From: an uncultured Oscillospiraceae bacterium
GTDB lineage: Bacteria > Bacillota > Clostridia > Oscillospirales > Acutalibacteraceae
Length of the DNA: 31,170 nt
NCBI GenBank assembly: GCA_900549055.1
Contig: URNB01000015.1
Coordinates: forward strand, 1-31,170
Reading direction: 5' to 3'
The notes below the pieces were generated by a model. The model saw only the letters and a list, made by a program, of their open reading frames with translations, searched no databases and was not told the DNA's origin. This document shows, one piece after another, positions 8,284 to 17,600 of the stretch (position 1 is the stretch's first letter; every line of letters begins with the position of its first letter). The translations under genes and the position numbers were made by a program.

Positions 8284-9150
8284 TCAACCCTTTACGCCGT
8301 CTCCCGAGGACATACCGTTTTGCAGCGGCTTTTGGAATATGGCGTAAATTATAAGAATAGGCACAAGGGCTATTGTAAGACCCGCAAAGGTTCTGCCGTA
8401 ATTAACATCGTAGGTTCCCGAATTTGTAAGGTAGGAAAGACCTATCGCCATGGTGTATTTTGTATTATCATGAATAAAGGTGAGCGCGGTAATGTATTCG
8501 TTCCATGTGCCCATTATATTGAGCAGCGCCACAACAAAAAGCGAAGGCTTTGAAAGCGGCACTATTATTTTGAAGAATATGGTGAACTGGCTCGCGCCGT
8601 CTATTGTGGCAGCCTCCAGCAGTGCGTTGTGTATTCCGCGCACAAAGCCCGCCATCATAAACACCGAGAAGGGCATGCCCTGTATTGCGTATATTACCGA
8701 AAGCCACACAAGCGAATCGGTTATTTTAATTGAATCCGCAAAATAGTAAAGGGGTACGAGCATAAGCACCGACGGCACCATCATAGCCACCATATAAAAC
8801 TTTTCAAGACCCTTTATAAATCGGTTATTGTATTTCGCAATAACATAGGCATTAGCGCCCACTATAAGCAGGGTTATCACCAATGTCAGTACCACGGTGA
8901 AAAGGCTGTTAAAGAAGTAAGAGCCGAAGCTTGCCTCCTTCCACGCGTCAACAAAATTTCCCCATTGCGGGGTTTTCGGCAGCGCCCAGGGGGAAGCGAA
9001 AAATTCCTGATTGCTTTTAAGAGATGTATAAAGCACCCATATTACCGGGAATGCCACAGTCACGCTCCAAAGCACAAGGAAGATTCTTATTATTCCCTGC
9101 CCCACCGCAGCCGAGCGGGACAGGTGCGGAGTATTTCTTTTTTTACTCAT
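8284..9150 (-). CDS. Carbohydrate ABC transporter permease, MalG-type
   Basis: This is a 288-residue inner subunit of a CUT1-type sugar importer. About six hydrophobic helices are visible (near 22-44, 82-104, 118-138, 147-170, 200-218, 255-272). The EAA loop at 179-198 (EAATIDGASQFTIFFKIIVP) is the standard contact with the ATPase. The C-terminus (FQKPLQNGMSSGDGVKG) closely follows the family's usual ending. The start overlaps the end of the upstream MalF-type gene by 8 nt, which implies translational coupling. The gene ends directly at the MITE-like element. The substrate is not readable from the permease. No ATP-binding subunit is in the window, so the pump probably uses a shared MsmX-like ATPase encoded elsewhere, as many Firmicutes CUT1 systems do. 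Confidence 0.93.
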   Translation of the reverse strand: MSKKRNTPHLSRSAAVGQGIIRIFLVLWSVTVAFPVIWVLYTSLKSNQEFFASPWALPKTPQWGNFVDAWKEASFGSYFFNSLFTVVLTLVITLLIVGANAYVIAKYNNRFIKGLEKFYMVAMMVPSVLMLVPLYYFADSIKITDSLVWLSVIYAIQGMPFSVFMMAGFVRGIHNALLEAATIDGASQFTIFFKIIVPLSKPSLFVVALLNIMGTWNEYITALTFIHDNTKYTMAIGLSYLTNSGTYDVNYGRTFAGLTIALVPILIIYAIFQKPLQNGMSSGDGVKG

Positions 9151-10081
9151 TTACACTGTCCCCCCTTGACATAATACGGTTGACTATGAAGGAAGCCGCC
9201 GCGGAGATTATAAGCATAAGTATTGCCGCCGCATAGGAGTAGCCCACCTGCGGCCACTGGCTGTCAAAGCTGTTTTTGTAAACGAACACGCCCATAACCA
9301 CCGAATCTTCACTGACAGAGCTGCCGAGCATTGCCTGCACCATTGTAAAGCTTGAGCTGAACGACTGATACAGTATGGTTATAACCATAAACTTTGCCTG
9401 CTCCCATACAGCCGGCATGGTTATGTAGCGCAGCTGCGTCCACTCGCCCGCGCCGTCAATTGTGGCGGATTCATACAGCTCCTTGCTTATTCCGTTTATC
9501 GCGGTAATCATTATAAGCATAAAGAGTCCTATACCGCACCAGCTTGCAACAAAGGTGATGACCCCTATCGGGTGGGTAAATGTCCAGCCCATTTCGGGAA
9601 TGAGCGCCGACAGCCCCACTCCGCGCAAAAGCGGATTTAAAATACCGAAGTTCGGGTCTAAAACAAACGTCCAGATAGTGGTTATGATTATAACCGACAG
9701 CACATTCGGCATAAAGAAGATAAAGCGGTATATGCCCGTTTCAAGCTTTGAAAACCGAAGGCGGGTCAGCGACACGGCGAAAAGAATTGTAAGCACGATT
9801 ATTATAATTTCCTTGCCGAGTATTATAACAAAATCGTTCTTTATAGCCGCCAAAAACTCCGAATCTGTTATTACCTGTATGTAGTTCCGAAAGCCTACGA
9901 AGCTATCCCTTGTCAGGGCGTCGTAGCCCGACCATTCAAAAAAGCTTGTGTAAAGCGATGAAAAGATCGGGTAGACACAGAAAAGAATGTAAAGTAAAAG
10001 CGGCGGCAGACAGAAAAGTGAGAAAAAGGCAATTTTCGATTTATCTGTGGGTCTGCGCTTTTTCAGTTTTGTATTTGACAT
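9143..10081 (-). CDS. Carbohydrate ABC transporter permease, MalF/LplB-type
   Basis: I chose the ATG at 10081 (MSNTKLKKRR, 312 residues). The in-frame ATG at 10090 sits directly against the AAAAGGA ribosome site, while the 10081 start lies about 9 nt from it. After a basic N-terminus come about six membrane helices (near 17-40, 84-105, 119-140, 172-193, 225-250, 280-300). The EAA loop near 204-223 reads ESATIDGAGEWTQLRYITMP. The long first periplasmic loop (about 45-80) is typical of the MalF/UgpA/LplB group. It pairs with the MalG-type gene, which it overlaps by 8 nt, and follows the solute-binding lipoprotein gene after a 32-nt gap. It forms half of the translocation pore of a sugar importer. 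Confidence 0.92.
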   Translation of the reverse strand: MSNTKLKKRRPTDKSKIAFFSLFCLPPLLLYILFCVYPIFSSLYTSFFEWSGYDALTRDSFVGFRNYIQVITDSEFLAAIKNDFVIILGKEIIIIVLTILFAVSLTRLRFSKLETGIYRFIFFMPNVLSVIIITTIWTFVLDPNFGILNPLLRGVGLSALIPEMGWTFTHPIGVITFVASWCGIGLFMLIMITAINGISKELYESATIDGAGEWTQLRYITMPAVWEQAKFMVITILYQSFSSSFTMVQAMLGSSVSEDSVVMGVFVYKNSFDSQWPQVGYSYAAAILMLIISAAASFIVNRIMSRGDSVNE

Positions 10082-10113
10082 TGCGGTCATTCCTTTTAAT
10101 GTAAATCGTCAGC

Positions 10114-11607
10114 CTATCCTACTTTTTTCTTGGTAGCCTTTTGCAGCTCGGAAACAACCTTATCCACCGTCATATCGCCCGAAACGAGCTTATTTATGCA
10201 CTGGTTTATGGTTGCGTCCACGCTGCCCCAGGTGGTGGAGCCCTTTGAAATAAGGGTTACCCCGGATGAGTTTATCATCTCGTTTACCTGCTTTGCGGAT
10301 TCGGTGAGGTTAGCCTTTGAAACATCGGTGCGGGTTGCGCTCGGAACGGCGCAAAGCTCTGCAAATTTAGCCGCGACCTTATCGGTATAGAGGAAACGGA
10401 GGAATGCTTCTGCCGCCTTCGGGTTTTTCGCCTTTGCGGCAATGCCTACGCTTGTAGCAGTGGCAACAACGGCGGTCTTCTGACCTGCGTCCTGCAAAAC
10501 CGACGGATAATAGCGCATTTTAAAGCTTGTGGGGGTCGAGCTCTTCATTTCGTTTTCAAGCCATAAGCCGTTGGGAATGAGGGCCGCGTTGTGCTTAAGC
10601 CATGCCGCCTGGCTGGTTATGTGGTTCATTGAAAGACCGGAGGGATCAAAATATCCCGCCTTTGCGAGAGTCTCTATTTTGGTCAGAACCTTTTTAAAGC
10701 GCGCATCGCTCCAAACGGATTCGCTTGCCGCATTTGCGACATCATAGAAATACTGTGTATCGTTTGACGCCAAAGCCTCGGAAGCCACCGCCGGCATAAG
10801 CATACCCCAAACAAGGTAGCCGGAATACTGACCCGTGTAGATAAAGGGATACATTCCCGAGGATTTCACCGTTTTGCAGAAGCTCTGCAGCTCGGTGTAA
10901 TTCTTCGGAACGCTCCAGCCCTTTTGGCTGAAGAGTGTCTGATCGTACCACATACCGTAGGTGGAAAGCAGAACAGGCATTTCGTAGATTTTGCCCGTGT
11001 TTTTATAGGTGCTTACAAGTCCGCTCTTAAGCTGGCTGCTTATGGGCGTTGAGGTGCCGTAGACCTTGCCGTTTTTATAAAGAGAACTGAGATCTCTCAT
11101 CTTGTTTTCGCTCATCCAGGTGGAGGCAGGCATATTGCTGCCGTCGAGCAGAACGAAGTCGGGCGGGTTATCCTTTGCCCAACGGGTCTTCATCTGCGCG
11201 TTAACATTGGTATCAAGGTGCGCGTTTATTTCAAGATTGGGCTGCAGCTTCTGGAACTCGTTTATTGCGTACTCCCAGCACTCGCTGCCGTAGCCGCCCA
11301 CGAATATCTGTAATTCAAGCGTGCCCTTTAGCTTTTCTTCGGATGAGTTATTGATTTCACCCGCATTGTGCACGGTGTTATCGCCCGAACCGCTTACAAC
11401 ATTACCTGCCCCGCCCTTATTATCGGAGGAAGCATCGGCACTGCCCGAGGACGCACCGGTGTTTGAGTTTTTATCACCGCTGACATAGCTCACGGTTTCG
11501 TCGATCTCGCTGCTTACCGTAGTCTTTGTAAGACTGCACCCTGCAGACATTGCCAAGGTTGCGCATGCAGCTATAATGCAAATGCAGCGAATGAGAATTT
11601 TTTTCAT
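10114..11607 (-). CDS. Extracellular sugar-binding lipoprotein (ABC transporter SBP, family 1)
   Basis: This protein has 497 residues. The signal peptide carries a lipobox ending MSAGC, so Cys24 should be lipid-modified. A flexible Ser/Gly/Asn/Asp-rich spacer (about 33-90) tethers the binding domain to the membrane. The body (95-497) has the look of SBP_bac_1/MalE-like proteins: LELQIFVGGYGSECWEYAINEFQKLQP at the start, PDFVLLDG, YEMPVLLSTYGMWYDQTLF in the hinge region, and late helices with FLRFLYTD. AGGAG lies about 10 nt before the ATG. It is the capture subunit for the two downstream permeases. The ligand is not evident; the enzyme context suggests a galactose- or rhamnose-containing oligosaccharide (inference). 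A strong hairpin lies immediately upstream. Confidence 0.93.
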   Translation of the reverse strand: MKKILIRCICIIAACATLAMSAGCSLTKTTVSSEIDETVSYVSGDKNSNTGASSGSADASSDNKGGAGNVVSGSGDNTVHNAGEINNSSEEKLKGTLELQIFVGGYGSECWEYAINEFQKLQPNLEINAHLDTNVNAQMKTRWAKDNPPDFVLLDGSNMPASTWMSENKMRDLSSLYKNGKVYGTSTPISSQLKSGLVSTYKNTGKIYEMPVLLSTYGMWYDQTLFSQKGWSVPKNYTELQSFCKTVKSSGMYPFIYTGQYSGYLVWGMLMPAVASEALASNDTQYFYDVANAASESVWSDARFKKVLTKIETLAKAGYFDPSGLSMNHITSQAAWLKHNAALIPNGLWLENEMKSSTPTSFKMRYYPSVLQDAGQKTAVVATATSVGIAAKAKNPKAAEAFLRFLYTDKVAAKFAELCAVPSATRTDVSKANLTESAKQVNEMINSSGVTLISKGSTTWGSVDATINQCINKLVSGDMTVDKVVSELQKATKKKVG

Positions 11608-11640
11608 AAAATTGCACTCCTTTTAGTTTTTTGGGTTTTA

Positions 11641-11669
11641 CTTTGGGGCTCTGTATTGGAGCCCCAAAG
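11641..11669 (-). other. Intra-operon hairpin upstream of the sugar-binding protein gene
   Basis: Eleven-bp perfect arms CTTTGGGGCTC / GAGCCCCAAAG flank a 7-nt loop, in the 66-nt gap between the giant surface-protein gene and the sugar-binding lipoprotein gene. In the minus (gene) direction it is followed by AAAACCC, not a T-run, so it is not a classic terminator for these genes. It could stabilise or set the 5' end of a processed transporter mRNA and raise expression of the binding protein. On the plus strand it is followed by ATTTTTAAA and could block antisense transcription. Confidence 0.6.
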
Positions 11670-11673
11670 ATTT

Positions 11674-14600
11674 TTAAAGCTCTGCGGAATTGCTTCCGCC
11701 TTTTTCCAAAGTAATTGAGGTATGCGGCGCGCCGTTTAAGGAAAGCTTTACGCTCTGCCCCGCGTGGTGTGCGGCGTATCCCTTTTTAACCGTTGCCGTA
11801 ACGCCCTCAAGACCTTGCTTTTCTTTAAGCTTATCCAGCCTTACGGTACCCTTTTTGATTTTTGCGGAATATATCCGCTTGCCATTCCTTGTAAAGTAAA
11901 TATTTTTGCCGAGAAGAACAATAAGCAGAATTACTATTGCCGCCAAAACCGCAAGTGCCGCGGCGCAGAGCGCTATGATTACAGGCAGGTTAAGAGAAAC
12001 GGTGGTGTAATACCTTGTGTTTTTCTTGGTTATTGCCTGTCTGCCGTCATCATCGTCCGTGCCGCCGTTATCGGGGTTAACATCGGGCGTTACCGGTTCG
12101 ATATGACCGTTGTTGTTCCCACCATTATCCGGCACGGTCGGGTCAACAGGGTCGTCGTTATCGTCAAGCGGCAGCTTTTCATAAAGCCTTGTGTAGTAGA
12201 CTGCCACTGTGTGGCTTTCCTTTATGTTGCTGAAGGTATAGCTGCTGCCGTTTACGGTGGTTTTGACGCCGTCTATAAGCAGATAGCCGAGCCTGTACCC
12301 GCTGTTCGGCTTAAAGGTAAGGGTTACTTTCCCGCCGTATTCCGCCTCATTAAGTCCCTCGGGGCTTACAGTACCGCCCGCGGTTCTTGTGAAATAAAGC
12401 TTGATTTTATCATTCTTCGAAATGCGGAAAAGCCTTGTTTCACCCTTATCCGAGCTGTAGGTAAAGTTGTTTACGCTCTTAGCAATAACCTTGCGGTTAA
12501 ATACATCGTACACCGTGTAATTACCCGGCAGCGTGACCGTCTTTTCACCGCCGAAAAGCGAATGAACGGAAATGTAATTGTTATCGGCATAAATTATATC
12601 GGTTGCGGTATCATCGTAAATATGGCAGCCGCAGTGCTTTAGGACATTTCTTAAAATATCAGCCGGGATACAAGGCACTGCCGAGTAAATACTCGTCCAG
12701 CTATTTCCCTTTCCGTCGGTCATTTCCTTCATTGCAAAGCCGACATTGTTTGTTCCGTAGCCGTTTTGCTCGGTGTGATAGCCGAGGGTTACGGCGGTTT
12801 CGTCATCCACCGCTATAACGGGTGCTAAGGTTCTGTATTCTATCGCACCGAAGCTGACATCCGCCAGCCCCTCTGTTACCCAGCTGTTGTAATTTTCAAC
12901 CTCAACCGTGCCCATAAGCTTGCGCTCGGTATTAGGGCTTTCAATAAGCTTCATATTCATTCCCGTAAGAGCCGAAAGATTATCAACAGAGGTGGTATTG
13001 CCGTCGGACATACCCGATGTAAACACCCAAATGATAACATTGCCGTTTTTCTGCAGCTTTTCGCTTATCGCGCGGCGTTCTGCCTCTGTAACCTGCGTGG
13101 TCGAGAGCATAATATTTATCTTATGCTCCGGCACAAGCCCCTTTTCGAGGTCGTCGAGCAGGTATGTATCATACGGTGCACCGAGGTTGTAAAGCTCCTT
13201 GCGCTGCGTAAGCAGCAATCCCTTATACAAAAGCTCGTTTGTAAGGTCAGAGCCGGAATACGGCATATACGCGGGCGACTGCTCATCGTAAAACACCGCT
13301 ATATCCGAAACGCTCTTGCGTTCAAGTCCCAGCGACAGGGTCATTTCCTGCATCATGGCAGAGGCAGTCTCCCATAGCTGCTTATCGGTGAAATAAGTGC
13401 CCGCAAGGCTGTAAAGGTAAAGCCCACAGCCCTTTGAAAGAGCATATGCAAAGTTTCGCTTTAACTGCTCTATGGATTGCTCGGCGGTGCGCGTCCAACC
13501 GACGGACGCACGCGCGTCGGGCGCTTCAAACATTGATGTGGTGTGGTTGCGGTTGTCGTCCTCCGCAATATAGAGCTTTCCGTGCGCGGTAACGCTGTCT
13601 ACAGCCGACATATAATCGCCGGAATAGCCTATTTCGCGTTCACTGTAGTTCCACGGGCAGGTTATGAAATCAATACTGTCGGATTCGAGTATCTTTTGGA
13701 AGGAAGTATGCGAAGTAGACGCCGCCATATCGTAGTTTATAACGTTAAGCAGGTAGCCCGCGTATGTTCCTACGAAAAGCCTGTTATTCGTGGCTTTTTT
13801 CACAAGAGAAGCAAAATAAAGCATTGCCTCGGTCTTCTTCTCACCCATAAACAGCTCGTAATCTATTGCCTGACGGTTCTTGCCTGCGCTTAAAATGCTG
13901 CCGAACTCGGTTTCGCTGCGCACCGCAATACTCGGAACGGCAGCCGTTGCGAGCGTTACGGAGCTGTCGCCCCAAGCGGATTTCAGCGCCGCGTCGGTTT
14001 TATACCTTTCTTTAAGCCATGCACGGAAGGCGGTAAGTCCTACCGATGAATAATCGCCTGCCTTTGTGCTTCCGTTTATTCCCCACCACTGCCATTCGTA
14101 GGTGGTGCCGCCCGTAATTTTAAAGCCTATAATATTATTGGCGTAGGGCTGCTGCATAAGGTAATTAATTATTTCGGTAACCTTTTCGCCTGTTTCCTTT
14201 TTCCACAGCTCTGAGGAGAAGGACTCCTTGCTCACCGTCCCGTCGTTAAGCTTTACGCACTCCTCGGGGTGAGCGTCCAGCCACCACTGCGGCGGCGTGG
14301 TATCGATTGCCATAACAAGCTGCGAATTCGGGTTTGCCGCAAGCGTGCCCAAAATCTGCTGGTCTATGGTCTCGGTCTTAATAGTCCCGTCGGACATCCA
14401 AAGCTCGCCGAGCGTTTCGCGCGGGAGGATAAACGCAATGGATGTGTCTATACCCACGCTTGCAAGCCCCTCCATTTCGGATTGGTCAAACTGGGTATCG
14501 CGCTCGGGGCGGCTGTACCACAAGGGTGCCTGCGCCACGCCGTTTACAAATACGGTCGGCTTGCCGTTATACATTTTGATTTCGCTCTTTGTCGAAACCT

Positions 14601-17600
14601 CCTGCTTATACTGCGCAATTTTAAGGCTTCCGACCTTATTGTTGATGTAATAATCGCTGACAATCGCCACTGTGTTATCAAATTGCACTGTGTAATCGCC
14701 CGCCGCCAAGAACTGCGGCACGGTTATTTCGAACTCGGCGGTAAATTCCTTACCGGTAGGCCATGACTTTGTGGTTTTGCCGTTTGCAAGGGTTATTGTT
14801 CCCGTGCAAATACGGCTGGTTGAATTTCGCCTCCAGAAATATATTTTAAAGCTTGAGGCTTCGGGCAGCTTCTCGGCAATTTTAAGAGTAGCCGTAACCG
14901 TCACCGTGTCGCCCGCATAAATTGTGTTTTTCGGGAAGGTGAATTCGTTTGTTTCTATTTTATAATCCGAATATTCCGAAAAATCGAAGTCGATCGCGCC
15001 CCAGCCGCCGCTGCCGACATTAGCGTAAATTTCCGCCTTTGTCCAGCCGCCTGTTGACATATCATAATCGGGCTTCATAAAGTTATCGGCGTCGGATTCG
15101 CTCCACTGCGGATTCGGGGTGCTGTTCTCACCTATCGATTCGCGCGCTACATTTACGCTTTCATCGGTGTAGAAGCGCAGAACGGAATCGTTATCCATCT
15201 TTACTATTCCGTCGTATAAAAGCGCGTATCTGTAAACGCCGTTATACAACCGAACCGCGATAACATTTTTACCCTTTTGCAGATATTCCGTAATATCAAG
15301 GGTGACAGGCAGGCTCCAGGTGTCTCCGGTGCGGGTCTCCTCGTAAACCTTTTCGCCGTTTATGTAAACATCGGCTCTGTCGTCCGCGGTTATCTGCATC
15401 TGCGCCGATTTCACGGTGCTTTCAAGATTTATTTCCTGGCGGTAATAATAGTAGCGCTCGTTGTTTTTCTGGCTCTCTATTGTGTCGTAATCCGCGGGAT
15501 GGACTATCCACGCGCCCTCCCAGCCTAGGTCTACGCTCGGCTCCGCGGTGGTGCGCACGGTCACATCGTTAAGTGCAACGCCGCCGTCGCCACCGGTTTT
15601 TTCAAACCGCAGAACATAATACGCAGCGTTTATCGCCGTAAAATCAACCTTGATTTCGGTTGAAGTCGGGGCTGATGAGATTTCGCGGTCAACAACCGCT
15701 CCCACCGACTCGTTTTTCCAGTTATAGCCTGTAAGACTCAATTTACCTACTGCAGTGCCCGTGGTTCTGTAATGCGCGGTAAACTGATAAGAATAATCGG
15801 TATTTATAATATCTATTTTCTTTTCTATAGCCGCGCTGTCACCCAAGCCGCCCGAAATTATCGCTTCGCCCGCAGTGCCGAAGGAGGGATTGCCCTTAAC
15901 ATCGGTCTTTTTAAAGCCGCCGAACATTCCGTCGGATGAGGGAGATGCAAAATCCTCGGCATAAACCGTGTCGTTGCTTTCGGTGTAGTTGTAGTATTCT
16001 ATCGAATCAAAGTACACATCGGCTTTTCTGCCGCCTATTCGCATGGCAAGCGCCACACTGCGAACATTTTTCGGAACGGTATAGACTATTCTGTATTCCT
16101 GCCAGTCGCTCAAGCTACTGCCCGAATTAAGCGGTCTGTCCTGCCCGGTCCAGCTTTGAATAAGCGTGCCCGAGGAATTATAGCCCGAAAGCGAGGCTGC
16201 AAACGCACCCGACACCGCATTACGGCTGCGCATATGGATAACAAACTCGATTCTGTCGCCCGCGTTGACATTTATCCGCTTTGCCATGGTCGCGGTGGTG
16301 TAGTTTATTCTGCTGTACTGCTTTTCAATATGCAGTGAGCTGCTGCCTCGGTAGTAAACGGATTTATCCGCCGAAATGCTTGCGATACCGTCAGATGTTA
16401 CATAGCTCCAGTTAAGCGGCTTGCCGCCTGCTGTATATTCAAAATCGAGGTTCGGGTCGTCAATGCTCTCGGTTTTTGTGAGTGCCACATTATCGATATA
16501 CATATCCATCGCGTCCGAGGTGTTTGAAACCAGCCATATCTTAACGAACCTTGCGTCCTTTGCGGTTTTAAAAGCACCGCCGCAGCTCTTCCAATCAAAC
16601 GAGCCGTATTCGTATGCGTCGGTCACCCATTTGAATGCCTCGGCTTCATCCTTGACATTATCGCCGTAAGCGTTTTTATACTGCCTGACGCAAATCTGCA
16701 GCGAGCCCTTTTTGTTGCCCTGCGCCATTGCGTCATAGCTTAAAAGATAATCGGTATTGCCGCCGACCTCAAGCATAATGCTTTGCAGATAAAGCTGAAC
16801 ATCGCCTGCCTGCGGCTTGCTTATATGCACCGCGGCGCTGCCGTCCTTTGATGCGCCCTCCGCCTTAACCGCGGTGTATGCCCCAAAGCTGCCCTCTTCA
16901 AATTCACCGGGCTTATTCGGGTTCTCACGGCGCTCATACATATTCCAGTTGAATACCTTTTCGCCGTTTTCACCCGACTCAAAATCGAGGTTCGGGTCGG
17001 TCGAATCGCCCAAATAAACAACCGAAATATTATCGAACAAAAGCTTTGCTCCCGCCGTTTTTGCGCGCACCTCAAAGCGCATCTCGTAAAATGCGGTGTC
17101 GCCGCCCGCCGTGAAATCGGCGGTATAGCTATGCCATTCGCCGTCGTTATTCTGCGAATTTGCGGCGGTCAGCCAGTTATAGGACGAAGTCTCCGTTGTA
17201 TCGTTGCCCTTTTTATTATAGGTTCTGATATACGGGTAAACACTTATTTCGTCCCCCGAGTATTTTCCTTGGAAGGTAACGCGATAAACGCCGTTTGCTT
17301 GTGCGCTCATGCGCTTGCCGTAAGCCACAGCAAAGCCATCATTGTCTTTTTCTGCGGTCAGACGCAATGCACCGCTGCCGTTCACGCCGTCATTCGCGGC
17401 ATATTTAAGCGAATAGCTGCCCGATTCCGTTTCGCCGCAGTAATACTGCCAGTTAAGCGGGCGTTCGCTTTCGGGATCTTTAATTTCAAAATCGTAGTTT
17501 TCGGGATTTTCAAGCAGCGTGAGCGTGATGCTTTTAAGCGTTGAACTGCTTTCCGATATATATGAAACGCGCATATATTTCGCGCCGTCCGGCACAATAA

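Noticed and set aside
11764..12642. 292-residue plus-strand open frame antisense to the giant surface gene
   Set aside because: The opposite strand has clear domains (InlB-type repeat, TM helix, barrel end). This frame has no motif or ribosome site.
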